Below, piece by piece: positions 1 to 6,409 of a stretch of 33,790 bases of DNA (within the stretch, counting starts at the first letter, position 1; each line of letters begins with the position of its first letter). Location of the stretch: NCBI RefSeq assembly GCF_002252985.1, contig NZ_NHPJ01000069.1:1-33790 (forward strand), written 5' to 3'. Source of the DNA: Halorubrum halodurans. GTDB lineage: Archaea; Halobacteriota; Halobacteria; Halobacteriales; Haloferacaceae. A model generated the notes under the pieces. That model was not told the origin of the DNA. It saw only the letters and a list, made by a program, of their open reading frames with translations, and made no database searches. Made by a program: the position numbers and the translations under genes.

Positions 1-138
1 CCCCTTTGAGTCCCACCCGACCGCGACCGCCCCGCACCTCACGCCTCCCCAGCCTCGCGGGCGGTTCGCGGTCGCCTACGGCGACCACTCACCGGCGCGC
101 CACTGCTCCAGCGATCGCTCGTTCCTTCGACTACACTG
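1..138 (+). repeat. Dispersed structured repeat, copy A (3' part, cut by window edge)
   Basis: The sequence starts at the CCCCTTTGAGTC box and ends near CTACACTG, matching the 3' halves of copies B (5764-6104) and C (13055-13442, opposite strand). It contains a two-tier hairpin: outer CGGT (62-65) with ACCG (91-94), and an inner 7-bp stem 70-76/80-86 with a TAC loop. The palindrome GGCGCGCC follows, as in B and C. No convincing gene is present; open frames here are low-complexity Arg/Ser translations. It lies just 3' of the sugar kinase gene. Function unknown. Confidence 0.75.
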
Positions 139-211
139 GCCGGAACCGGTTGGAACGTGTCATCCGCTGTGGATTTCGACGGGACTCATCGCCGAAGGAT
201 AGTCTCGCTCG

Positions 212-1240
212 TCACCGAAGTTCCACGCCGCGCGCCGCGAGGAACGACTCGACCTCCTCGCGGGTCGGCAGCCCCGTCTGCGTGAACCGCTCCGTACAGT
301 TGATCGCGGCGACCGCGGCCGCGAACCGGACGGCGTCGACGAGGGCGTCCCGACTTCGTTCCTCCGCCGACCCGCGACCCGCCGCCCTGCCATCCGCCAG
401 GAGCCACCGGTCGATCAGGCCGGCGAGGAACGCGTCGCCCGCCCCGGTCGTGTCGACGACGTCGACGTCGAACGCGTCGATCCGGGTCGCCTCGCCGTCG
501 ACGATCGCGGTCATCCCGTCCGCGCCGTGGGTGAGGACCGCGGGACCGACCGACGCGTCCCGGACCGCCCGAAGCCGGTCGACGGCCGCCTCGCGACCAC
601 CGAAGTAGGCCGGCGCGGCGACGCCGCCGGCGACGAAGAGGTCGGCGCGGTGGAGGTAGCCGTGGACCGTCTCCGGCTCGGTCCCGCGGCCGGCGAGCTC
701 CTCGACCGGCCCCGAGAGGTCGAAGACGAGCGCGGGCCGGTCGGGCTCCCCCATCTCGAGAACGCGGTCGAGCACCGCCCGCGCGACGCGGTCGGGCGTG
801 TACGCCGTGAGGAAGACGACCTCGCTCGCGACGATCGAGTCGAGCGTCGCCGGATCGAGCCGGAGCTCGCGGAAGCTCTCGCCGGCGGTGACGATGGCGC
901 GCTCGCCGTCCGGCGCGCTGAGGATCACGGAGCGCGTCGTCGGATCGTCGCCGACGCTGACGCGCGAGCCGTCGACGCCGGTCTCCGCCAGCCAGGAACG
1001 CGCCAGGTCGCCGTACTCGTCGTCGCCGACCCGGCTGACGAGTCCGACCTCGCGGCCGAGCCGGTCGAGCCCGGCCGCGACGTTCGCGCCGACCCCGCCC
1101 GGCGCGGTCTCGACCTCGCTGGCGTACGCGCCGCCGTCGGGCTCCGGGAGGTTCGAGACGGCGTACCACTCGTCGACCGCGGCCGCGCCGACGGCGGTGA
1201 CGCGGGGCGGGTCGCGGTCGTCTCCTGGCGCCACCGTCAC
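212..1240 (-). CDS. PfkB/ribokinase-family sugar kinase
   Basis: 342-residue carbohydrate kinase of the PfkB family, expected to use ATP to phosphorylate a sugar or nucleoside. Visible family signatures are the N-terminal glycine stretch PGGVGANVA (about residues 47-55) and the C-terminal DTTGAGDAF motif (about 263-271), whose last Asp is the catalytic base. Length is normal for the family. The start is taken as GTG at 1240 because it overlaps the TGA of the upstream deaminase by 4 bases (GTGA), a usual sign of translational coupling; no closer ATG precedes the conserved fold. The frame stays open far upstream, but that extension is an antisense-like Arg-rich translation over the deaminase. 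The substrate cannot be read from sequence; pairing with a nucleobase/nucleoside deaminase suggests nucleoside or ribose salvage (inference). Confidence 0.88.
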   Translation of the reverse strand: MTVAPGDDRDPPRVTAVGAAAVDEWYAVSNLPEPDGGAYASEVETAPGGVGANVAAGLDRLGREVGLVSRVGDDEYGDLARSWLAETGVDGSRVSVGDDPTTRSVILSAPDGERAIVTAGESFRELRLDPATLDSIVASEVVFLTAYTPDRVARAVLDRVLEMGEPDRPALVFDLSGPVEELAGRGTEPETVHGYLHRADLFVAGGVAAPAYFGGREAAVDRLRAVRDASVGPAVLTHGADGMTAIVDGEATRIDAFDVDVVDTTGAGDAFLAGLIDRWLLADGRAAGRGSAEERSRDALVDAVRFAAAVAAINCTERFTQTGLPTREEVESFLAARGVELR

Positions 1241-1692
1241 GCCCCGAAGAAGGACTCGTGGACCGCCATCGCGGCCTCGGTCGCGATCGGTCCCTCGACG
1301 ACGGTGTCGCCGTCGGCTCGGCGGATCACCTCGTCGGCAGGGATCGGGATCCCGCCGCCGGTGAGCTCGTGGAGGGTCTCGCCCGCGACTCCGAAGACGA
1401 CGCGGTCGATCCCGGCGTAGTGGATCGCGGCGGTACACATCGGACACGGCTCGGTGCTCGCGTACATCGTACAGTCGGCCAGCTCCTCGGACGAGAGCGC
1501 GCTGCCGGCCCACCGCGCCAGTTTCAGCTCCGGGTGCGCGGAGACGTCGTCGTCGGTTCGGGTCGTGTTCCTCGCCTCCCGCCGCACCTCGCCGTCGACG
1601 GCCAACAGCGCCCCGAACGGGGTGTTCCCGGCCTCGACCGCCTCCTCGGCGAGCTCGATCGTCCGCGTGACGTGGTCCTGATCGGTCGGCAT
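1237..1692 (-). CDS. Zinc-dependent nucleobase/nucleoside deaminase (CDA fold)
   Basis: 151-residue member of the cytidine/deoxycytidylate deaminase superfamily, closest in layout to guanine/cytosine deaminases and TadA-like proteins. The zinc site is visible as H53-P-E55 (zinc ligand and catalytic Glu) and PCPMC with C83 and C86. The N-terminal TPFGALLAVDG strand is also typical. It lies 24 bases downstream of the small acidic gene and overlaps the kinase start by 4 bases, so the last two genes of this leftward cluster probably act together. The exact substrate (guanine, cytosine or a nucleoside) is not decidable here; a tRNA-editing role is less likely because the context is metabolic. Confidence 0.85.
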   Translation of the reverse strand: MPTDQDHVTRTIELAEEAVEAGNTPFGALLAVDGEVRREARNTTRTDDDVSAHPELKLARWAGSALSSEELADCTMYASTEPCPMCTAAIHYAGIDRVVFGVAGETLHELTGGGIPIPADEVIRRADGDTVVEGPIATEAAMAVHESFFGA

Positions 1693-1716
1693 GTCCGTCC
1701 CTTCGGCCCTCGGAAC

Positions 1717-2067
1717 CTAACGTTTCCCGTCGCCGGCGGGGGCGTCGGTGGGAGCGTCGCCGTCGGTGGGGGCGTTCTCGGTCGAGGGGGCGTTCTCGGC
1801 GGAGGCGTCGGCCGCGGCGTCCTCGTCGTCTCCCGCCCGTTCGGGAGCCGCCCGTCGGACCTCCCGGAGCTTGTCGACCGCGTCGTCGGTCGCGGTCGAC
1901 CGCGTCTCGGTGACGGCTCCCGGATCGAGGCGATCGGCGGCGCCCGCGTCCGGGTCGTCCGGCGCCGATCCCGCCGTCCCGTCGTCGGGCGCGTCGTTCG
2001 CGTCTTCCGCCTCCGAGCCGCCGAGGAGGCCGGCTATCCACTCGCGGAGTGCCGTGAGGAGTCCCAT
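1717..2067 (-). CDS. Small acidic protein of unknown function
   Basis: 116 residues. The first 16 (MGLLTALREWIAGLLG) form a plausible amphipathic helix; the rest is low-complexity and rich in Asp, Ala, Glu and Pro, probably disordered. I do not recognise a family. The ATG at 2067 is chosen because it lies two bases after the TGA of the 251-residue gene upstream, which suggests coupling. A longer reading from 2181 would overlap that gene and is Arg-rich. The N-terminal helix could anchor the protein to a membrane or partner (inference). Confidence 0.6.
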   Translation of the reverse strand: MGLLTALREWIAGLLGGSEAEDANDAPDDGTAGSAPDDPDAGAADRLDPGAVTETRSTATDDAVDKLREVRRAAPERAGDDEDAAADASAENAPSTENAPTDGDAPTDAPAGDGKR

Positions 2068-2069
2068 GG

Positions 2070-2825
2070 TCAGTAGTTCCGGAACAACAGCGCCCGCACG
2101 TCGTCCTTGGTGCGGGCCGTCTCGACGCTTCCGTCGGGCAGTTCCACCTCGTAGCGCACGTCGCCGTCGCCCTCCCGCCACTTGTCGTCGTGGGTGTCGA
2201 GCAGGCTCATCATCGCGTTCAGTTGCCCGGCGCCGCCGTCGTCGGCCTCCGACGTGTCGCCGTCCCCGCCGTCATCGTCGGGTTCGGCTTCGGCGTCGTC
2301 GCTTTCGCCTCCAGCGATCTCCTCGCTTGCGGTCTCGGCGTTCACCGTCCCGTCGTCCTCCCCGTTTCCGGCGGGCACCTCCACGTCGACGCGGGCGAAG
2401 GGGTCGGCCGCCAGCTCGGCGGCCGCGTCGAGGATCGACTCGACGAGCTCTTCCTTGGTCATGTCGCTGCGGCCCGAGACGTCGAACGCGGCGGCGAGCG
2501 AGTACAGGTCCGACCGGTCGGCGTCCTCGGGGTCGCCGTGTCGACGGTTGCGCTCCTCGAGCACCCCTCGGGCCGCCTCCCGGTCGAACGGTGACCGATC
2601 CGCGTCGCCGTCGCCGCGCTCGTCCGAGCCGGCCGGCGGGCCGCCGCCCCGATCGAGATCGGCCGACCGGTCCGGGTCGTCGACGGCGTCGGCGAGGTCG
2701 AGCAGGTACGCGAGCACTCCCTCGGTGCCGACCGTCGCGTACGGACCGGCGTGTCGGTCCGCCAGTTCCTCGCGCAGGCGCTCGATGCGTTCTCGGTGGT
2801 CGTCGGTGATCTCGATCGGTGGCAT
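2070..2825 (-). CDS. Acidic protein with a Rho-N/SAP-like helical motif, unknown function
   Basis: 251 residues, strongly acidic. Three parts are visible: an N-terminal helical region with a coiled-coil-like start (HRERIERLREELADRH); a central segment around DLYSLAAAFDVSG followed by KEELVESIL that resembles Rho N-terminal or SAP helix-extended-loop-helix motifs; and, after a long Asp/Gly/Glu linker, a small C-terminal domain ending VELPDGSVETARTKDDVRAL. No enzyme motif is seen. It begins three bases after the zinc-ribbon gene and ends two bases before the next gene, so the three are almost certainly co-transcribed. A nucleic-acid or protein-binding role is possible but not shown. Confidence 0.68.
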   Translation of the reverse strand: MPPIEITDDHRERIERLREELADRHAGPYATVGTEGVLAYLLDLADAVDDPDRSADLDRGGGPPAGSDERGDGDADRSPFDREAARGVLEERNRRHGDPEDADRSDLYSLAAAFDVSGRSDMTKEELVESILDAAAELAADPFARVDVEVPAGNGEDDGTVNAETASEEIAGGESDDAEAEPDDDGGDGDTSEADDGGAGQLNAMMSLLDTHDDKWREGDGDVRYEVELPDGSVETARTKDDVRALLFRNY

Positions 2826-2828
2826 TCG

Positions 2829-3173
2829 TTACTCCTCTCGGTCCGTTTCTTCCTCGTCGTCCGCTTCGTCATCCCCGGCCGCTTCCTCGTCGTCTGTCCC
2901 TTTCCCTTCGATCGCTTCGTCGTCGCCCGCTTCGTCGTCGCCCGCTTCTTCGTCTTCGTCGCCTACTTCTTCTTCATCGTCCGTTTCCTCCCGCTCGTCG
3001 ACGTTCCTGCCGAAGCGTTCGAGCGCCTCCTCCCAGCTCTCGACGAGACGGGGTTCGCCGGAGTGGTCGACCTCGACGCCGGCGTAGCCGCAGGCGTCGC
3101 AGCCGACGGCCTCGGCCCCGCCGAGCGTGAACGTCGTCAGTTCGGATCCACAGCGCGGACACTCGGTCGACAC
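2829..3173 (-). CDS. Zinc-ribbon protein with long acidic tail
   Basis: 114 residues. The N-terminus is a compact zinc ribbon with C5-x2-C8 and C25-x2-C28. Residues after about 60 are almost only Asp, Glu, Gly and Ala with repeats such as GDDEAGDDEA, encoded by a near-repetitive tract at about 2840-2990. It is the first gene of the leftward five-gene cluster (3173 to 212). A weak TATA-like GTACTTTTCA reads leftward near 3206-3216. Such zinc ribbons with acidic tails are common in haloarchaea; role unknown. Confidence 0.72.
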   Translation of the reverse strand: MSTECPRCGSELTTFTLGGAEAVGCDACGYAGVEVDHSGEPRLVESWEEALERFGRNVDEREETDDEEEVGDEDEEAGDDEAGDDEAIEGKGTDDEEAAGDDEADDEEETDREE

Positions 3174-3294
3174 GGTCTCTCGGGTTGACGGTGGACGCCG
3201 GCGGTGAAAAGTACGGGGGTCGGCGGGAGCGAGGGTGCTCCCCCAGCGCTCGGCTCGGGATCCTCCCGAACGGAACCGGTATCCGAACCGGTAC

Positions 3295-3305
3295 TAATAT
3301 ATTAA
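3295..3305 (+). promoter_or_regulatory. TATA-like box for the 3329 gene
   Basis: TAATATATTAA in an otherwise GC-rich region, centred about 29 bases before the ATG at 3329. This spacing fits an archaeal leaderless transcript and decides the start of the small gene. Confidence 0.6.
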
Positions 3306-3328
3306 CTCGTTCTGTAGTTGTGTTTGTA

Positions 3329-3559
3329 ATGGGAGTGAACGGGAGGGACCTTCTCGGCGTGCTGGAAAGCGACACGGACACGATCACGAACGCGGTGGCG
3401 ACCGGGCGGATCGATCTCGACGACCTGGATCGGTTCGTGGAGCGCGTCGAGCGGGGGGAGCTCGAGGCGGACCGCGGCGTCGACGAGGTCGTCTGGATCG
3501 TCGGGTCGCTGCTGCGCGGCGACGCCGGCGGCTGGGAGGAGATGGAGCCGGCGAGCTGA
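3329..3559 (+). CDS. Small conserved-looking protein, unknown function
   Basis: 76 residues beginning MGVNGRDLLGVL. It is mostly helical and acidic (VERVERGELEADRGVDEVVWIVGSLLRG) and has no cysteine pair or catalytic motif. The frame opens earlier (3185), but the AT-rich TATA-like box at 3295-3305 lies inside that extension and fits a leaderless start at 3329. It is flanked by a divergent zinc-ribbon gene and the convergent NAD kinase. No function is assigned. Confidence 0.6.
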   Translation: MGVNGRDLLGVLESDTDTITNAVATGRIDLDDLDRFVERVERGELEADRGVDEVVWIVGSLLRGDAGGWEEMEPAS

Positions 3560-3616
3560 GGCTCACGGTCGTGAACGCGGGACGCGCCCTCACCTCGGCC
3601 GGAGCGGTCGCGGCGG

Positions 3617-4438
3617 TCAGGACAGTTTCTTCAACGCCTCGAAGAAGTCGGACTCCGGGCCCGCGATCCGCATCGGCGGCGAGGTCCGCTCGATCGTCAC
3701 CTCGACCGGTCCGGCGAGCTCCCGCGCGTTCCGCCCGTCGCTGACGACGATCGCCCCGTCGGGGGTCGACACCGAGACGACGACCGTCGCGTCGACGTCG
3801 ACCACGAGCGGGGCCATCCCCTCGTCGGGAGCCATCTCGTTGACGATCAGGCCGGCGACGTCGGGGTGGACGAGCGGCCCCCGCTCGGAGAGGTTGTACG
3901 CGGTGGAGCCGGTCGGGGTCGCCACGAGGACGCCGTCGGCGTGGCCGCTCGCGTACGGCGAGCCGTCCACGCGCAGTTCGTAGTCGAGGCCGCCGCCGGG
4001 ACCGCGGCGCTCGCCCTGAACGACGATCTCGTTGGCGGCGGGAACGGACTCCCAGCCGTCGGCGCGCGCGGCGAGCCTCGGGACCTCCCGGACGGCCATC
4101 GAGCCGTCACGGAACCCCTCGACCGCCGTGAGCACCGCCTCCTCGGCGGCCGCCGGCGGGACGGCGTTGAGGAACCCGACCTCCCCGAGGTTGACCCCGA
4201 GTATCGGCGTGTCGCCGGCGTTGCGCGCGACGAACAGGAACGTCCCGTCGCCGCCGACCGCGACCGCCAGGTCGCAGTCCGCGAGCGCGTCGACGGGGCG
4301 ACCGTCGACGTCGAGGTCGATCGCGGTCTCCTCGTCGATCCAGACCGTCTCCCCGGCGTCCCGGACGGCGTCGCGTATCCCGGCGGCGACCGACGCGGCC
4401 TCCGGGTTTCCCTTCCGCGCCACGATCCCGACTTCCAT
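3617..4438 (-). CDS. nadK: NAD(+) kinase
   Basis: 273-residue ATP-NAD kinase making NADP from NAD in the cytoplasm. Diagnostic motifs are present: GGDGTFL (62-68, phosphate-binding and catalytic Asp) followed by the NLGEVGFLN strand, and GSTAYNLS (177-184) with the downstream GPLVHP. Length matches archaeal NadK. The ATG at 4438 is chosen over upstream in-frame options because GCTTTTACTC, reading leftward at about 4460-4470, sits about 27 bases before it, as for a leaderless message. It is divergent from the KaiC-like gene. The NAD synthetase gene is about 4.6 kb away in this window. Confidence 0.93.
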   Translation of the reverse strand: MEVGIVARKGNPEAASVAAGIRDAVRDAGETVWIDEETAIDLDVDGRPVDALADCDLAVAVGGDGTFLFVARNAGDTPILGVNLGEVGFLNAVPPAAAEEAVLTAVEGFRDGSMAVREVPRLAARADGWESVPAANEIVVQGERRGPGGGLDYELRVDGSPYASGHADGVLVATPTGSTAYNLSERGPLVHPDVAGLIVNEMAPDEGMAPLVVDVDATVVVSVSTPDGAIVVSDGRNARELAGPVEVTIERTSPPMRIAGPESDFFEALKKLS

Positions 4439-4557
4439 GGCCGCGGGTTTCGCCGCACCGAGTAAAAGCGTGTGGACCTCGTCGCGGCCGCCGGAAAGGT
4501 TCAAGCCGGCGGCCCTCCTCCCCGGTACATGGCGATCCCGAACGAACGCCCCGAACC

Positions 4558-5700
4558 ATGAGCGACGAGGAGGAGGACTGGTTCGAGCGCGCGCTGCGGG
4601 ACCTCGAGGACGAGAACGAGCGCGAAGGCGAACCGGACGGTGACCGGGACGACGCCGAGGGACCGGACTCCGAGATCGAGGACGAGACGGACCCCGACGA
4701 CGGCCCGGTACCCGGCTCGGGTGCCGAGACCGGCGCGGACGACGAAGCCAGCGACCCCTTCGGCGGGACCGCCGACGGGAGCGACGCCGGCACCGTCGAC
4801 GACCCGTTCGGCGCAGGCGGCGGGGAGGAGTCGGCCGACGACGACCCGTTCGGGAGCGCCGCGTCCTTCGGCGACGACGATCCCTTCGGCGGTAGCGGCG
4901 GATCCTTCGGCGACGACGATCCCTTCGGCGGTGGCGGCGGCGACGGTGCGGCGGACGGGCCCGCGGGGTTCGACGAGGCGGACGCCGAGGAGTTCGAGTC
5001 GGACATCGACCGGACGGACGTGGGGATCGACGGCCTCGACGAGATGATCCTCGGCGGGGTTCCGAGCCGGTCGCTCCTGACGGTCATCGGCGGCGCCGGG
5101 ACCGGGAAGACCACGTTCTCCCTCCAGTTCCTCAACGAGGCGCTCGAGTCGGACGAGCGGGGGGTGTACATCACGCTCGAGCAGAGCCGGGAGTCGATCG
5201 TCGCGACCGCCGAGGAGAAGGGGTGGCCGTTCCGGGAGTACGTGGAGGCGGGACAGCTCGCGGTCGTCTCGCTCGACCCCATCGAGATGGCGAACTCGCT
5301 GGCGTCGATCCGCAACGACCTCACCCGGCTCATCGCGGAGTTCGGCGCCGATCGACTGGTGCTCGACTCCGTCTCGCTGCTCGAGATGATGTACGACCAC
5401 CCCGCCAAGCGGCGCTCGGAGGTGTTCGGGTTCACCCGCCTGCTGAAGGAGGCGGGCGTGACGACGCTTCTCACCTCCGAGGCGAGCGAGGAGACGCCGT
5501 ACGCCTCGCGGTACGGCCTCGTCGAGTACCTGACCGACGGCGTGTTCGTCCTCCAGTACGTCCGCGGCTCCGACTTCCGGGAGACGCGCCTCGCCGTCGA
5601 GATCCAGAAGATCCGCGACGCGAACCACTCGCGCGAGACGAAACCCTATGAGATCACGGACGGCGGGATCTCCGTCTACCGGCAGGCGAACATCTTCTGA
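4558..5700 (+). CDS. KaiC-like RecA-superfamily ATPase with acidic DPFG-repeat N-terminus
   Basis: 380 residues. Residues about 150-380 are a single KaiC/RecA-like ATPase domain: Walker A GGAGTGKTT (178-186), a Glu-containing strand ITLEQSRES, and Walker B RLVLDS (266-271). Residues 1-148 are acidic, Gly/Asp-rich and probably disordered, with five DPFG motifs near residues 66, 82, 96, 108 and 121; two are encoded by a 39-base tandem duplication. One KaiC domain and no second ATPase domain argue against a clock KaiC. Archaeal single-domain KaiC-like proteins are usually linked to signalling or surface structures, but no partner gene lies beside it. Confidence 0.85.
   Translation: MSDEEEDWFERALRDLEDENEREGEPDGDRDDAEGPDSEIEDETDPDDGPVPGSGAETGADDEASDPFGGTADGSDAGTVDDPFGAGGGEESADDDPFGSAASFGDDDPFGGSGGSFGDDDPFGGGGGDGAADGPAGFDEADAEEFESDIDRTDVGIDGLDEMILGGVPSRSLLTVIGGAGTGKTTFSLQFLNEALESDERGVYITLEQSRESIVATAEEKGWPFREYVEAGQLAVVSLDPIEMANSLASIRNDLTRLIAEFGADRLVLDSVSLLEMMYDHPAKRRSEVFGFTRLLKEAGVTTLLTSEASEETPYASRYGLVEYLTDGVFVLQYVRGSDFRETRLAVEIQKIRDANHSRETKPYEITDGGISVYRQANIF
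4864..4941 (+). repeat. 39-base tandem duplication inside the KaiC-like gene
   Basis: A 30-base block (4864-4893) recurs exactly at 4903-4932, period 39, in frame. Each copy encodes SFGDDDPFGG, so the duplication amplifies the DPFG motif in the disordered N-terminus. Confidence 0.9.
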
Positions 5701-5763
5701 GGTGGAAGGTCCGTTGGGGCCCGTTCTCTACTGGAATGGACTTAGAATTCGCTTGCTAGTAGT

Positions 5764-6104
5764 ACGGGTGTTTCGTGTGTGATCGGGGTAATAAGAATGG
5801 GGTCGTCGCTGGCGTGGTGAACATCTCCAAAGCCCCAGTCGCGAGGACTCGATGCGCTCGCTGTGCTCCTCGGTCGCTCGTTTCACTCGCTCCCTGCGGT
5901 GCTTGCGTCGCGCGTCTTCGCCCTCGCGATTGCCCCTTTGAGTCCTGCCCCTCCCGATCGCACAGCACCGCAACCGCACCTCAGGCCTCCCCAGCCTCGC
6001 GGCTCGCTCCGCTCGCCGCGTCCCTCGCGGGCGGTTCGTGCCGCTCCGCGGCACTCACCGGCGCGCCATCGCTCCGGCGATCGGTCGTTGCTTCGGCTAC
6101 ACTG
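5764..6104 (+). repeat. Dispersed structured repeat, copy B (full length)
   Basis: About 341 bases sharing blocks with copies A, C and D. The 5' block runs from ACGGG through GGTGAACATCTCCAAAGCCCC. Stem domain 1 pairs CAAAG (5828-5832) with CTTTG across a CCC/CCC internal loop, then CAGTCGCGAGG (5836-5846) with CCTCGCGATTG (5922-5932), including one G-T wobble. Stem domain 2 has outer CGGT/ACCG (6032-6035/6057-6060) and an inner 7-bp stem 6038-6044/6048-6054 with a TCC loop. GGCGCGCC and a CTACACTG end follow. I see no supported gene in 5701-6409. Whether this is a MITE-like element or a structured RNA is unknown. Confidence 0.8.
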
Positions 6105-6147
6105 AGCGATCCTCCGTGTGGAGTGATGGTTCAGCGTTCGGATGTAC

Positions 6148-6259
6148 CTCCGGGAACCGAACCGGGATCGGACGTGCTCGCTCGCTTGGCGAGGTGTTCG
6201 CTTCGCTCACACCTCGCACCGTTCGCTGCGCGCGACTGAGAGGGTTCGATTCCCGTGAC
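6148..6259. repeat. tRNA-T-arm-like palindromic unit 1
   Basis: An imperfect palindrome whose left arm (CGGGAACCGAACC at 6151-6163) and right arm (GGGTTCGATTCCCG at 6242-6255) both resemble tRNA T-arms, in opposite orientations. The centre is a perfect hairpin, CGAGGTGT (6190-6197) with ACACCTCG (6209-6216), with the 11-base loop TCGCTTCGCTC. No complete tRNA can be folded here. Confidence 0.6.
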
Positions 6260-6296
6260 GTAGCCGTGGCTCGCGGGTTTGCTCGCCGCAGGTATT

Positions 6297-6399
6297 ACCG
6301 TCCGGGAATTGAACCAGAGGAAGACGGTCCGGGCTTGCGGTCTCGCTTCGCTCGACCGTTCCGGGCTGCGACTTCCAGGGTTCAATCCCGTCCGGTGAT
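6297..6399. repeat. tRNA-Gly-3'-end-like palindromic unit 2
   Basis: The left arm begins with a 19-base exact copy (6297-6315) of the 3' part of tRNA-Gly (7401-7419), same strand. The right arm (GGGTTCAATCCCG at 6378-6390, then TCCGGTG) is a degraded inverted copy of the same tRNA end. Centre: CGGTC (6338-6342) pairs with GACCG (6354-6358) around TCGCTTCGCTC, the same 11-base loop as unit 1. The arms pair imperfectly over about 45 bases. Confidence 0.65.
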
Positions 6400-6402
6400 T
6401 TC

Positions 6403-6409
6403 TCTCACT
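6403..6409. repeat. Target-site duplication, left copy
   Basis: TCTCACT directly before the left terminal inverted repeat of the IS, repeated exactly at 7379-7385 after the right end. Confidence 0.85.

Noticed and set aside
1..608. Long Arg/Ser-rich open frame at the window start, and similar frames in repeats B and C
   Set aside because: Low-complexity translation of the structured repeat and of DNA antisense to the kinase; composition is unlike the acidic haloarchaeal proteome.
186..1169. Long Arg-rich open frame overlapping the kinase on the same strand
   Set aside because: A shadow of high-GC coding DNA; the kinase frame has clear family motifs.
2829..3000. Simple GTCGTC/GCTTCG tract as a CRISPR-like or microsatellite array
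   Set aside because: It is the codon pattern of the acidic tail of the zinc-ribbon protein, without unique spacers.
6110..6400. Additional complete tRNA genes, suggested by several T-arm-like strings
   Set aside because: No matching acceptor, D-arm or anticodon arm could be folded around any of them, and several T-loops have the wrong length.
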